Positions 7,203 through 16,023 of a stretch of DNA of 64,000 nucleotides are shown here, in pieces. Both the position numbers and the translations under genes were made by a program. Below the pieces are notes generated by a model. That model saw only the letters and a list, made by a program, of their open reading frames with translations. It was not told the DNA's origin and searched no databases. Numbering within the stretch: the first letter of the stretch is position 1; each line of letters begins with the position of its first letter. The DNA comes from Kribbella voronezhensis (GTDB taxonomy: Bacteria; Actinomycetota; Actinomycetes; Propionibacteriales; Kribbellaceae), in assembly GCF_004365175.1 (NCBI RefSeq), contig NZ_SOCE01000001.1, forward strand, positions 5,551,098 to 5,615,097, in the 5' to 3' direction.

Positions 7203-8516
7203 CTAGTCGTCTGCGAAGCCGGGGAGGAGTTCCTGGAGGACCGAGCGGAACGGGGCTTCGGTGTCCAACTGGGACAGCACCGCGATGCCGCCGATCCAGA
7301 CGCGGTGGATCAGCAGGTACGACGGTGGCAGGTTGATCTTGAGGCCGAGGGTCGCGTTGGGGGAGCGGAAGTCGCTCGTCCGGCTGGTCTGCTCGCGCAT
7401 CCAGGTCCGGCTGAACTGGAACGTGTCGCCCCTGGCCGGTTCGGCGAAGGGCGCCAGATACTCCATCAGCTGATCCGGGTCGATGTCCATCCGCGGCTTG
7501 ATGAATCCCTCTTGGCGCAGCCCGGCCAGCACCGCGGCGCCGTCGCCCTCGAGCGAGATCCGCAGCAGCCGGCCGATCGCAGGCGGCAGCCCGTCGGGGA
7601 GCCGCGCGCAGAGCCCGAAGTCGACCACTCCGAGGCGGCCGTCGGGCATCACCCGGAAGTTGCCCGGATGCGGGTCGGAGTGCAGCAGACCGGCGTACCG
7701 CGGTCCGCTGAACATGAACCGGACGTACTTCAGTCCGATCTCGTCCCGCTCCTGCTTGGTGCCGTCGGTGATCACCTTCGACAGCGGCTTGCCTTCGATC
7801 CACTCCGAGACGATGACCGTGGGGGAGTGCTTGATCACGCGGGGGACCACGAACTCGTCGTGGTCCTTGAAGGCATCGGCGTACTGCTGCTGGGCCTGCG
7901 CCTCGCGGTCGTAGTCCAGCTCCTCGCCGATGCGTTCCTGCAGCTCGGCGACCAGCGGCTTCATGTCGAGACCGGGGAACAGCGACCCGAACGTCCGCGC
8001 GAACCGGCCGAGCTGGCGCAGGTCGGCGCGGAGCGCCTCCGCGGCACCCGGGTACTGCAGCTTGATCGCGACCTCGCGGCCGTCCTTGAGGATGCCCCGG
8101 TGGACCTGGCCGATCGACGCGGCGGCCGCGGGCAGGTCGTCGAACTCCTCGAACCGGTCCCGCCAGCGCTTGCCCAGCTCGCGCGACAGGATCGTGTGCA
8201 CGGTCGAAGCCGGCATCGGTGGAGCGGAGTCCTGGAGCTTGGTGAGGGTCGCCCGGTACGGCGCCGCGAACTCCTCGGGCATCGCCGATTCCATCATGCT
8301 CAGCATCTGCCCGAACTTCATCGCGCCGCCCTTGAGTTCACCCAGGACGGAGAACAACTGATCCGCGGTACGACGCTGGAACTCGGCCATCACAGCCTCG
8401 GCGGGAGCACCGCCGATCCGCTTGCCCAGGCCGACGGTCGCGCGCCCGGCGGCACCTAGCGGCAGGCTGGCCAGCTTCGCAGTACGGCTGAGCGCCTTGC
8501 GGGGGAGGTCGGACAC
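7203..8516 (-). CDS. ABC1/UbiB-family atypical protein kinase
   Basis: A 437-residue ABC1 (AarF/UbiB) protein. The diagnostic KxGQ motif is MKFGQMLS, the nucleotide-binding lysine is in VAIKLQYPG, the catalytic loop is HSDPHPGNF and the metal-binding motif is VVDFGLC. The start is a GTG (VSDLPRKAL); a longer frame reaching 8579 adds a glycine-rich stretch that is probably untranslated. Its homologue Rv3197 adjoins whiB7 in M. tuberculosis and is linked to intrinsic macrolide resistance. The biochemical substrate is not known; members usually act in isoprenoid/quinone metabolism as ATPases. Confidence 0.9.
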   Translation of the reverse strand: MSDLPRKALSRTAKLASLPLGAAGRATVGLGKRIGGAPAEAVMAEFQRRTADQLFSVLGELKGGAMKFGQMLSMMESAMPEEFAAPYRATLTKLQDSAPPMPASTVHTILSRELGKRWRDRFEEFDDLPAAAASIGQVHRGILKDGREVAIKLQYPGAAEALRADLRQLGRFARTFGSLFPGLDMKPLVAELQERIGEELDYDREAQAQQQYADAFKDHDEFVVPRVIKHSPTVIVSEWIEGKPLSKVITDGTKQERDEIGLKYVRFMFSGPRYAGLLHSDPHPGNFRVMPDGRLGVVDFGLCARLPDGLPPAIGRLLRISLEGDGAAVLAGLRQEGFIKPRMDIDPDQLMEYLAPFAEPARGDTFQFSRTWMREQTSRTSDFRSPNATLGLKINLPPSYLLIHRVWIGGIAVLSQLDTEAPFRSVLQELLPGFADD

Positions 8517-8584
8517 GTCCCCATTCTGTCCGGTCACCCAAGCCGGACCCTCGGCACCCCACCCGCGCGCCGGTACCAACTAGA

Positions 8585-8652
8585 TCTCGTACGCCGCGAC
8601 GCGGGCATCCCGTACGCCGGGGCGTCGGCATCTCGTACGCCGTGACGCGGGC
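8585..8652. repeat. 22-bp direct repeat
   Basis: Two copies (8585-8606 and 8631-8652) of a 22-bp word beginning TCTCGTACGCCG and differing at one base lie 46 bp apart between the ABC1 kinase start and the DUF5679 gene. A third CGTACGCCG occurs between them. They may be upstream control sequence of the kinase or simply a cluster of the locally abundant GTACGCC word. Confidence 0.6.
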
Positions 8653-8708
8653 CGGCGTCGCCGCGCCGACCCCAGCCGGCGGGCCGGCGTACCGGGTGAA
8701 ACGACGGA

Positions 8709-8744
8709 GGGGCGGTGGTGGACCCGAAGGTCCACCACCGCCCC
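8709..8744 (-). terminator. perfect 16-bp hairpin terminator of the DUF5679 gene
   Basis: GGGGCGGTGGTGGACC and its exact complement flank the tetraloop CGAA. It lies 14 bp beyond the minus-strand stop codon of the zinc-ribbon gene. No T-tract, as usual in this genome. Confidence 0.8.
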
Positions 8745-8758
8745 TACGACTTGGTGCG

Positions 8759-8917
8759 TCAGGCCTTGCCGAGGATCCGGTTCAGGTTCGTACCGCACTC
8801 GGGGCACTTGGCCTTGGCCATGCGCGTGCCCTTGTCGTTGACCTTGACCTCGCCGTCGGCGGTGCGCTTGGCCTTGCACTTGACGCAGTAGAACTCGCCG
8901 CTCCAGGTCTCTGCCAT
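8759..8917 (-). CDS. DUF5679-type small zinc-ribbon protein
   Basis: A 52-residue protein starting MAETWSGEFYCVKCKAKRTA and ending NLNRILGKA, with CVKC and CPEC knuckles separated by about 25 residues. The layout (YCVKCKAKR, a lysine-rich hairpin, AKCPECGTN) matches the DUF5679 family of actinobacteria. GGAGAGGG stands upstream of the ATG as ribosome site. It probably binds zinc; the family has no established function. A strong terminator follows. Confidence 0.85.
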   Translation of the reverse strand: MAETWSGEFYCVKCKAKRTADGEVKVNDKGTRMAKAKCPECGTNLNRILGKA

Positions 8918-8994
8918 GAGGGCCCTCTCCTTGCTCTGAATACCAGCCGGGGCATATCAACCCCTGGCCGTCGTGGATGCTAACGGCAGACCGT

Positions 8995-9040
8995 CCTGCC
9001 GTAGGCCGTTCGGCCCAGTCGGGATTCACCCTACGGCAGG
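8995..9040. repeat. nested inverted repeat
   Basis: Outer arms CCTGCCGTAGG (8995-9005) and CCTACGGCAGG (9030-9040) are perfectly complementary. Inside, GGCCG-TT-CGGCC forms a second hairpin that shares bases with the outer arm. The 10-mer GGCCGTTCGG also occurs in the DNA ahead of both type IV pilus operons. Confidence 0.6.
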
Positions 9041-9237
9041 CTGGGAGCCGCTCAAGCGCAACTCCCGGTCCGCGTGCCGCTTGGAAAACCATTTCCGGGA
9101 TTCGTCGTGACACTGAACAGGCTCCCGGTTGTCCGCCTTCGGAACCACTCGGCTTCCCCTCCGAGCGGCCCCGGAGGCGGTCCGGGAGCCTGCTGGGACA
9201 GACGCTGCCAGGCCCGCGTCCCGGTGGCAAGCCCAGG

Positions 9238-9392
9238 TTGTCCACCCCTGTGGATAAACCTGTGTGCAAGCTGTGGGGCGCGCCGTTCGAGGCTGTGGAC
9301 GAACGGGGGAACAGGATGTGAACAAACCTGGTCGCGGCTGCCACTGAAAGCCGCCTGACCTGCGGAAACGTCAATTCACAGGGTGTGGACAG
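9238..9392. promoter_or_regulatory. cluster of DnaA-box-like 9-mers
   Basis: TGTGGATAA at 9249-9257 is the exact complement of the consensus box TTATCCACA. Near matches with one mismatch to TTGTCCACA or TTATCCACA occur at 9238-9246 (TTGTCCACC), 9294-9302, 9317-9325 and 9384-9392 (reverse complements TCGTCCACA, TTGTTCACA, CTGTCCACA). A weaker one is at 9261-9269. Neither dnaA nor dnaN is nearby, so this is not an ordinary oriC; a DnaA-titration or DnaA-regulated site is possible. Confidence 0.45.
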
Positions 9393-9430
9393 AAGAAAGT
9401 TGGAAGATTCGGTGCGGTAGCGTCTGACGC

Positions 9431-9967
9431 ATGGCCGAGTCTCCACCGCGCTCGATCCCGCCCTATGTGGACATCCGTCGCAGCAAGCGCCGCAAGCGGA
9501 CCGTGAGCGCCTATCGCGACGGCGAGCGGGTGGTCGTCCTGATGCCCGACCGGCTGTCCGCCGCCGAGGAGGCGCGCTGGGTCGAAACCATGCTCCAGCG
9601 CCTCGAGAAGCAGCGCAGCCGATCCCGCGTGTCGGACGAAAAATTGTTGGCCAGAGCACACGAACTAGCGTGTCGCCACCTCCCAGAGGTGCCCGAACCT
9701 GCGTCAGTCCGCTGGGTTTCGAACCAAAACAGACGGTGGGGATCCTGTACTCCGGCCGACCGCTCGATCCGCCTGAGCGACCGATTGCAGTCGATGCCCG
9801 CCTGGGTCGTCGACTACGTCCTCGTCCACGAGCTCGCCCACCTGGTCGAGCCGTCCCACAACGCCGCCTTCTGGAACCTCGTCCACCGCTTCCCCAAGTC
9901 GGAGCGCGCCGAGGGCTACTTGGAAGGCGTCTCAGCAGCCGCCAACCTCACACTCGACGACTTCTGA
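9431..9967 (+). CDS. YgjP-like (M48/DUF45) metal-dependent hydrolase
   Basis: A 178-residue protein with the zinc metallopeptidase motif HELAH (in DYVLVHELAHLVEPSHNAAF, about residue 137-141) and a third ligand histidine 11 residues on. The upstream WGSCTPADRSIRLSDRL segment is the YgjP/DUF45 signature. The N-terminal half (VDIRRSKRRKRTVSAYRDGE) is basic. Such proteins are soluble putative proteases. The family is often annotated as M48 metallopeptidase in actinobacteria. Substrate unknown. The DnaA-box-like cluster lies directly upstream. Confidence 0.85.
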   Translation: MAESPPRSIPPYVDIRRSKRRKRTVSAYRDGERVVVLMPDRLSAAEEARWVETMLQRLEKQRSRSRVSDEKLLARAHELACRHLPEVPEPASVRWVSNQNRRWGSCTPADRSIRLSDRLQSMPAWVVDYVLVHELAHLVEPSHNAAFWNLVHRFPKSERAEGYLEGVSAAANLTLDDF

Positions 9968-10614
9968 GACCCGCCCAGGCGACTCCCGCCCGCGACTCCG
10001 CCCACGCGGCTCCTGCCGTCGCCGCTCCCCATCCCCCAGCTCCGGGCTCCTCCGTCGCCCTCCCGCTGCCTCGCCGGAGGAACCGCTGCTCGTCCGGCTC
10101 CCGCCCCTGACTCGATCGGCGCCGCCCCTTCCGGCTCTCGCCCCCTGACTAGAGGCTCCGCCCCCGCATCCAACTCCCGACCCGAGGCCGCCCCGGTCGC
10201 TGCTCCCCATCCGACGCCCCGGTCCGGCCTGCCGACCCGCTCCGGCGGCTCCGACCGACGCCGCCCTCAGATCCCGAGACCTCGCTTCCGCTCCCGGGCT
10301 CCCAGGTCATGCCCAGCGCCTTTCACCACATTCCTCGGCCTCCGCTTCCCTGGGCAAGGCAGCGGAAGGGCGACGGAGGAGCCCGTAGCTGGGGGGTGGG
10401 GAGCGGCGACGCCAGGAGCCGCGTGGGCGGGTTCCCCCCGGGGTGCATTCCTGTTCACCCCCGAGTCGGGGTGGGGCTGGCACCAGGGTGAAGTCGGTGG
10501 CTTCCTGCATGGTCGCGACCCCCTGCTGTCCAACAGGCTGAGACCCGTGAGTCAGTGCGGCGTCGGGCCGGACTGGAGGGTGTGCGCCAGAGGCGGCGCG
10601 GAGGGGCAGGAACC
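9968..10614. other. non-coding stretch with long inverted repeat before the MMPL gene
   Basis: The plus strand is very cytosine-rich on the left and guanine-rich on the right because of a long inverted repeat. Imperfect repeats such as GCTCCCGCCCCTGACT and CTCTCGCCCCCTGACT occur inside. Open frames here are proline/arginine low-complexity by-products with no ribosome site. I see no gene. Confidence 0.65.
9998..10430. repeat. 78-bp imperfect inverted repeat, arms 277 bp apart
   Basis: The left arm (9998-10075) and the reverse complement of the right arm (10353-10430) agree at about 73 of 78 positions by direct reading. Both arms contain CCACGCGGCTCCTG, then GTCGCCGCTCCCCA and GGGCTCCTCCGTCGCCC. 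The 277-bp centre has no gene. A MITE-like element or a decayed insertion sequence is possible, but I do not see a target-site duplication. Confidence 0.75.
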
Positions 10615-12804
10615 ATGGCCAGGGGACAGATCACGGTGCGGGCGGCACGCTGGAGCGCCACCCATCCGTGGCGGGCGATCGCGATGTGGGTCGCCGTTGT
10701 GATCGCGTGCTTCGCGCTCGGCTCGGTGACGGGCACGAAGCAGTCGGACAACGAGGGCGACATCGGCGAGGTGACCCGGGCCGACAACATCGTGAAGTCC
10801 GGCAACTTCGACGATCCGGACATCGAGAGCGTGCTGATCACCGCGCCCTCCGGCCAGCTCGACAAGGCCGCGGCCGACAAGGTCGCCGGCGTCGTGACCC
10901 AGCGGATGCGTGCACTCGGGGGAGTCGCCGACGTCGCCAAGCCGATGCTGTCCCCGAACAAGGAAGCGCTGATCGTCAGGGTCACCCTGAAGGACGGCGA
11001 CTCCGACGACCGGGTCCAGCCGCTGCTCGACACCACCGCGAAGATCCAGCAGGAGAACCCGGGCCTGCGCGTCGAGGAGGTCGGCGGTGAGTCGATCGAC
11101 AAGGCGCTGAACGAGACACTCGGCAAGGACTTCAAACGGGCCGAGATGTTCAGCCTGCCGGTGACGCTGGCGATCCTCTTGGTCGCGTTCGGCGCACTGA
11201 TCGCGGCCTCGGTGCCGCTGGTCCTCGCCCTGTCCGCGGTTGCCGCCGCGATCGGGCTCTCGGCAGCCGCTTCACAGCTGGTCCCGGCAGTCGACGCGGT
11301 GAACAGCGTCATCCTGCTGATCGGTATGGCGGTAGGCGTCGACTACTCGCTCTTCTACCTCCGCCGCGAACGCGAGGAACGCGCCAAGGGCCGCGGCCAC
11401 GTCGACGCGGTCGAGATCGCAGCCGCCACCTCCGGTCACGCAGTCGTGGTGTCCGGTACTGCGGTGATCATCTCGATGGCCGGCCTCTTCCTCGCTCGTG
11501 ACGCGGTCTTCTCGTCCTTCGCGGTCGGCTCGATCCTGGTCGTCGCCGTGGCTGTTGTCGGCTCGCTGACCGTGCTCCCCGCAGTACTGGCCAAGCTCGG
11601 TCGCTGGGTCGACCGCCCGCGCATCCCGCTGCTGTGGCGCCTGACGGCGAACAAGAGCAAGCCGCGCTTCTGGCCGACCATGCTCAAGCCGGCCCTGAAG
11701 CACCCGGTCGCCACCCTGCTGGTCGCTGTCACCGCACTGCTGGCCGTCGCTTCGCCCGCACTCGGCATGACGCTGAAGTTCCCTGGCACCGAAGACCTGC
11801 CGCGCGACACCGCGGTGATGAAGGCGTACGACCGGCTCACTGCGGCCTTCCCGAGCACCGGCACCAGCCACGAGGTCGCAGTACGGGCTCCTGCCAACCA
11901 GCAGCCGGCAGTGAAGGCTGCGCTGGCCGACCTGGTCAAGCGGACGCAGTCCGACAGCCTGTTCGCGCAGGACGGGCTGGAGGAGCCGCGGGTCTCCAAG
12001 GACGGCACTGTGACCACGCTGGAGGTCGCGACTCCGTACGAGGGTGGTAGCCAGCAGGCGCGTGACTCGCTGACCAAGCTGCGCAAGGAACTCATGCCGA
12101 AGACGGTCGGCAAGGTGCCGGGCGTGGAGTACGCCGTCGGCGGGTTCGTAGCGGCCGATGTCGACTATGCGGCCCACACGCGGGCCAAGCTGCCGCTGGT
12201 GATCGGGTTCGTCCTGCTGCTGACGATGATCGTGATGATGGTGACGTTCCGGTCCGTGGTGGTCGCGGTCACCGCGATCCTGCTGAACCTGCTCAGCGCC
12301 GGAGCGGCGTACGGCGTGGTCACGGCGGTCTTCCAGAACCACTGGGCCGAGGGCATCCTCGACTTCAAGTCGAACGGAGCGGTCGTGTCCTGGCTGCCAC
12401 TGTTCCTCTTCGTGGTCCTGTTCGGGTTGTCGATGGACTACCACGTCTTCGTGGTCAGCCGGATCCGCGAGGCCGTCCTGCGAGGCGTGCCGACCAAGCA
12501 GGCCGTTGCCGAAGGCATCACCGGTTCGGCCGGTGTGGTGACGAGCGCGGCGGCGGTCATGATCGGAGTGTTCGCGGTCTTCGCCACCCTGAGCACCCTG
12601 GACATGAAGCAGTTGGGTGTCGGTCTGGCGGTCGCGATCCTGATCGACGCGACCATCATCCGGGCGGTCGTCCTGCCGAGCATCATGACCCTGCTCGGCG
12701 ACGCCAACTGGTGGGCCCCCAAGTGGCTCCGCGGCAAGCAGCCCAAGCACGCCGCCCCGACCGCCACCCCCGAAGAGGAGCGCGAGCTCACCCCGGTCGG
12801 CTGA
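10615..12804 (+). CDS. MMPL-family RND transporter
   Basis: A 729-residue membrane protein with the two-fold RND layout: one N-terminal membrane helix (WRAIAMWVAVVIACFALGS), an extracellular domain to about residue 175, five to six helices with the MMPL motif GVDYSLFYLRRERE near residue 240, a second extracellular domain, then a second helix block with FGLSMDYHVFVVSRIREAV near residue 603. MMPL proteins export lipids or hydrophobic compounds using the proton gradient. The ATG (MARGQITV) is chosen over an upstream frame because it has a purine-rich ribosome site and starts right before the first helix. Substrate unknown. Confidence 0.9.
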   Translation: MARGQITVRAARWSATHPWRAIAMWVAVVIACFALGSVTGTKQSDNEGDIGEVTRADNIVKSGNFDDPDIESVLITAPSGQLDKAAADKVAGVVTQRMRALGGVADVAKPMLSPNKEALIVRVTLKDGDSDDRVQPLLDTTAKIQQENPGLRVEEVGGESIDKALNETLGKDFKRAEMFSLPVTLAILLVAFGALIAASVPLVLALSAVAAAIGLSAAASQLVPAVDAVNSVILLIGMAVGVDYSLFYLRREREERAKGRGHVDAVEIAAATSGHAVVVSGTAVIISMAGLFLARDAVFSSFAVGSILVVAVAVVGSLTVLPAVLAKLGRWVDRPRIPLLWRLTANKSKPRFWPTMLKPALKHPVATLLVAVTALLAVASPALGMTLKFPGTEDLPRDTAVMKAYDRLTAAFPSTGTSHEVAVRAPANQQPAVKAALADLVKRTQSDSLFAQDGLEEPRVSKDGTVTTLEVATPYEGGSQQARDSLTKLRKELMPKTVGKVPGVEYAVGGFVAADVDYAAHTRAKLPLVIGFVLLLTMIVMMVTFRSVVVAVTAILLNLLSAGAAYGVVTAVFQNHWAEGILDFKSNGAVVSWLPLFLFVVLFGLSMDYHVFVVSRIREAVLRGVPTKQAVAEGITGSAGVVTSAAAVMIGVFAVFATLSTLDMKQLGVGLAVAILIDATIIRAVVLPSIMTLLGDANWWAPKWLRGKQPKHAAPTATPEEERELTPVG

Positions 12805-12824
12805 CCCTCCAGCCCGTACTACGA

Positions 12825-12860
12825 AGCGCCCCGCCGCGGAACTCCCCGCGGCGGGGCGCT
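12825..12860. terminator. bidirectional terminator between MMPL and fdhF-like genes
   Basis: AGCGCCCCGCCGCGG and its exact complement form a 15-bp stem with loop AACTCC. It lies between two convergent genes, 21 bp after one stop and 10 bp after the other, and can serve both. Confidence 0.8.
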
Positions 12861-12870
12861 GCACGCCGTC

Positions 12871-15129
12871 TCAGCTGACGGGTTCCAAACGAACTGTCAG
12901 CCCCTTGGCAACCGGCGTGTTGCTGCCCTTGGCTACGTCGTCGGCCGCCATCAGGACATTCGTTTCCGGGTAGTACGCCGCCACGCAGCCGCGCGCCGTC
13001 GGGAACGAGACCAGCCGGTACCCCGCCGCCCTCCGCTCGACGCCCTTGAACTCGCTCACGATGTCGACCCGCTGACCATCCTTCAACCCGAGCGCCTTCA
13101 GGTCGTCAGGGTTCACGAACACCACCTGGCGCGTGCCGTCCACCCCGCGATAGCGATCCTGCAAACCGTAGATCGTGGTGTTGAACTGATCATGACTCCG
13201 CATCGTCTGCAGCAGCAGCCGTCCCGGCTCGGTCGGCAACCAGGACAACTCGTTCGCGCTGAACTGCGCCTTGGCATCAGACGTCTTGAACTCACGCTTG
13301 TCCCGAGCAGCGTGCGCCAGCAGGAAGCCGCCCTCGTTGGCCCGCAACCGTTCCTCGAAGTTCTCGTACCCGTCGCAGACCCGCCCGATCCGGTGCCGGA
13401 TCAAGCTGTAGTCGTCGGCGAAGTCGGCCCACGGAATCTGCCCGACCTCCGGTACGACGAGCGCCGCCAACCCGCAGACGATCCCGATCTCCGACTTCAA
13501 CTCAGGTGCCGGCGGCGTCAGATTGCCGGTGGACAGATGCACCGCACCTTGAGAATCCTCCACCGTCACCGACTGCGGCCCGTTGGGCGTGCGGTCGTGA
13601 TCGGTCCGACCCAAGGTCGGCAGGATCAGCGCCTCACGCCCGGTCACCGTATGCGACCGGTTCAGCTTGGTCGACACCTGAACCGTCAGGTCGCACTCCC
13701 GCAAGCCCTGGTGCACGACCTCCGTATCCGGCGTAGCCATCGCGAAGTTGCCACCCATCGCGAAGAACACTCGTACGGCGCCGTCGCGCAACCGCTGCAC
13801 CGTCGCCGCGGCGTCGACCCCGTGCTCGCGCGGGGAGGTGAAGGCGAACTCCTGATCGAGCCGATCCAGGAACGCGTCCGGCATCTTCTCCCAGATGCCC
13901 ATGCTTCGGTCGCCCTGCACATTCGAGTGGCCACGCACCGGACACGGCCCGGCACCAGGCTTGCCGATGTTCCCCTGCAAGAGCAGGACGTTGACGATTT
14001 CGGTGATGGTGGCAACGGCCTCGCGGTGTTGCGTCAGTCCCATCGCCCAGCAGATCACCGTCGCCTTCGACTTGATGAACCGCCGCGTGAATTCCTCGAT
14101 CTCGGCGCGCCTGAGCCCGGTGGCCAACTCGACCGCTGCCCAGTCCAACTCCGCGTTGTGCTTGGCGTAGAGCTCGTACCCACTCGTGTGCGAGTCGATG
14201 AACGCCTTGTCCAGCACGGTTCCCGGCGCAGCCGCCTCGGCCTGCAGCAACAAGTGGCCGACGGCAAGGAACAGCGCCTGATCGCCGCCGATCCGGATCT
14301 GCAGGTGCTGGTCTGCCAGCTCGGTGCCCTTGCCGACCCAGCCGGACGGGCGCTGCGGATTCTTGAAGTTCATCAGGCCGGGCTCGGGCAGCGGGTTGAC
14401 CGAAACGATGTCGGCGCCGTGCTTCTTGGCGATCTCCAGATGACTGAGCATCCGGGGCGCGTTGGTGCCGGGATTCTGGCCGACCACGACGATCAGTTCG
14501 GCCTCTTCGAGCATCTCGAGCGTGACCGCACCTTTACCGCTGCCGATCACCCGCGACAGCGCAGTACCGGATGATTCGTGGCACATGTTGGAGCAATCGG
14601 GCAGGTTGTTCGTGCCGTAGGCGCGGACGAAGAGCTGGTAGAGGAAGGCGGCCTCGTTGCTGGTCCGGCCGGAGGTGTAGAAGACGGCGTCGTCGGGGTC
14701 GACCAAGGCCTTGAGGTGCCGGGCGACGACCTGGAACGCCTCCTCCCAGCCGACCGGCTCGTAGTGAGTGGCGCCGGCCCGGAGCAGCATCGGCTCGGTG
14801 ATCCGGCCGAGCTTGCCCAGCTCGTACTCCGAGATCTGGTTCAGCTGGTCGATCGAGTGCTCCGCGAAGAAGGCGCGCGGTACCCGTTTGCGGGTCGCCT
14901 CCCAGGCGACCGCCTTGGCCCCGTTCTCGCAGAACTCGGCCGCGTGCTTGCGCTTGTGGTCCGGGTCGGGCCAGGCACACGACGGGCAGTCGAAACCGCC
15001 GTCCTGGTTCATCTTCAAGAAGACCTTGCCGGTCCGGGTCGGCCCCATCTCGCGGAAGCCGAACTTGAACGACGACAGCACCGCCGGTACGCCGGCGGCC
15101 TTCTTCTTCGGGTGTTCGATGTCGACCAT
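12871..15129 (-). CDS. FdhF/YdeP-family molybdopterin oxidoreductase
   Basis: A 752-residue catalytic molybdopterin enzyme. The N-terminal CPSCAWPDP with a later conserved cysteine (EFCENGAKA) is the reduced Fe-S motif of the YdeP group; NNLPDCSNMCHESSG marks the cofactor site. The middle carries VVVGQNPGTNAPRMLSHLE and the C-terminal MopB-CT domain includes NTTIYGLQDRYRGV. YdeP proteins resemble formate dehydrogenase H but their reaction is uncertain (acid resistance in E. coli). No partner subunits adjoin it. The moaE gene about 28 kb away belongs to cofactor synthesis but is not in the same unit. Confidence 0.9.
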   Translation of the reverse strand: MVDIEHPKKKAAGVPAVLSSFKFGFREMGPTRTGKVFLKMNQDGGFDCPSCAWPDPDHKRKHAAEFCENGAKAVAWEATRKRVPRAFFAEHSIDQLNQISEYELGKLGRITEPMLLRAGATHYEPVGWEEAFQVVARHLKALVDPDDAVFYTSGRTSNEAAFLYQLFVRAYGTNNLPDCSNMCHESSGTALSRVIGSGKGAVTLEMLEEAELIVVVGQNPGTNAPRMLSHLEIAKKHGADIVSVNPLPEPGLMNFKNPQRPSGWVGKGTELADQHLQIRIGGDQALFLAVGHLLLQAEAAAPGTVLDKAFIDSHTSGYELYAKHNAELDWAAVELATGLRRAEIEEFTRRFIKSKATVICWAMGLTQHREAVATITEIVNVLLLQGNIGKPGAGPCPVRGHSNVQGDRSMGIWEKMPDAFLDRLDQEFAFTSPREHGVDAAATVQRLRDGAVRVFFAMGGNFAMATPDTEVVHQGLRECDLTVQVSTKLNRSHTVTGREALILPTLGRTDHDRTPNGPQSVTVEDSQGAVHLSTGNLTPPAPELKSEIGIVCGLAALVVPEVGQIPWADFADDYSLIRHRIGRVCDGYENFEERLRANEGGFLLAHAARDKREFKTSDAKAQFSANELSWLPTEPGRLLLQTMRSHDQFNTTIYGLQDRYRGVDGTRQVVFVNPDDLKALGLKDGQRVDIVSEFKGVERRAAGYRLVSFPTARGCVAAYYPETNVLMAADDVAKGSNTPVAKGLTVRLEPVS

Positions 15130-15145
15130 GGTTCAACCATAAATC

Positions 15146-15236
15146 GTCCGATCGGCACGAGCAGGTTCGACAGTCGTCGGCGTGACGAGATGTCCGATCG
15201 GCCCATCGGCGACCGCCTGAGTGTGTGGTCCGATCC
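15146..15236. promoter_or_regulatory. three direct GTCCGATC repeats between divergent genes
   Basis: GTCCGATCGGC occurs at 15146-15156 and 15192-15202, and GTCCGATCC at 15228-15236, all on the same strand. They lie between the divergent fdhF-like and hydroxybutyrate dehydrogenase genes. Such direct repeats are typical activator or repressor sites; the PucR-type regulator encoded two genes downstream is a candidate binder by position only. Confidence 0.5.
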
Positions 15237-15275
15237 CATAGTGCGCAGCGGCCGTGATTTCTAGAGTCCTGGGCC

Positions 15276-16010
15276 ATGGAGACCCGCCGAGCCCTCGTCA
15301 CCGGAGCCGCCTCAGGTATCGGAGCGGCCTGCGCGCGGCGGCTCGCTGCCGACGGCGTACATGTGATCGCGGTCGACTACGACGCCGACGGCCTGGCGGA
15401 AGTCGTCGGCCCAGGGATAGAGCCGCTCCAGGCCGACCTGTCGGATCTGGACGGGCTGAGCAGGCTCCCTGTCGACGTCGACATCCTGGTGAACAACGCA
15501 GGCGTCCAGCAGGTTGCCCCGGTGGAGCAGTTCCCGCCGGAGCGCTTCGGCTACATCCTGCGCCTCATGCTGGAGTCGCCGTTCCGGTTGATCCGGCAGA
15601 CCCTGCCGTACATGTACGGCCGTGGCTGGGGCCGGGTGGTCAACATCTCCTCGGTCCACGGACTCAGAGCCAGCCCGTTCAAAGCGGCGTACGTCGCTGC
15701 CAAGCACGGACTGGAAGGACTCAGCAAGGTGGTCGCGCTCGAAGGCGCGGCCCACGGAGTCACCAGTAACTGCGTGAACCCGGCGTACGTCCGTACGCCG
15801 CTCGTCACGGCCCAGTTGGCCGACCAGGCAGCCACCCACGGGCTGACCGAGTCGGAAGTGCTGGACAAGGTCCTGCTCGAACCGGTCGCGGTGAAGCGGC
15901 TGATCGAGCCGGCCGAGGTGGCCGAGTTGGTCGCACTGCTGTGCGGACCCGCGTCGGCCTCACTCACGGGGAGTTCCCTCGTCCTCGACGGCGGCTGGAC
16001 CGCCCACTAA
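15276..16010 (+). CDS. 3-hydroxybutyrate dehydrogenase (SDR family)
   Basis: A 244-residue classical short-chain dehydrogenase: TGAASGIG (cofactor loop), NNAG, a serine in NISSVHG, and YxxxK in YVAAKHGL. The stretch NPAYVRTPLVTAQLADQAA is the lid typical of D-3-hydroxybutyrate dehydrogenases. It would oxidise 3-hydroxybutyrate to acetoacetate with NAD. The transporter gene follows 13 bp later and a sensor-type regulator after that, so this is probably a three-gene uptake and catabolism operon. Confidence 0.85.
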   Translation: METRRALVTGAASGIGAACARRLAADGVHVIAVDYDADGLAEVVGPGIEPLQADLSDLDGLSRLPVDVDILVNNAGVQQVAPVEQFPPERFGYILRLMLESPFRLIRQTLPYMYGRGWGRVVNISSVHGLRASPFKAAYVAAKHGLEGLSKVVALEGAAHGVTSNCVNPAYVRTPLVTAQLADQAATHGLTESEVLDKVLLEPVAVKRLIEPAEVAELVALLCGPASASLTGSSLVLDGGWTAH

Positions 16011-16023
16011 AAGGAGCCATGAG

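Larger units (their letters stand above)
8918..9430. other. intergenic region with an inverted repeat and DnaA-box-like words
   Basis: No convincing gene. It holds an 11-bp inverted repeat (8995-9005 and 9030-9040) enclosing GGCCGTTCGGCC, then from 9238 to 9392 a run of DnaA-box-like 9-mers, both described separately. The right end must include the promoter of the metallopeptidase gene at 9431. Confidence 0.6.

Noticed and set aside
9238..9392. Chromosomal oriC
   Set aside because: Boxes are present but dnaA, dnaN, rpmH, gyrB and an AT-rich unwinding element are all absent, so I call only a box cluster.
10615..12864. Long minus-strand frame opposite the MMPL gene
   Set aside because: It is an antisense shadow with Arg/Asp/Gln low-complexity composition; similar shadows lie opposite the pilus and UPF0182 genes.
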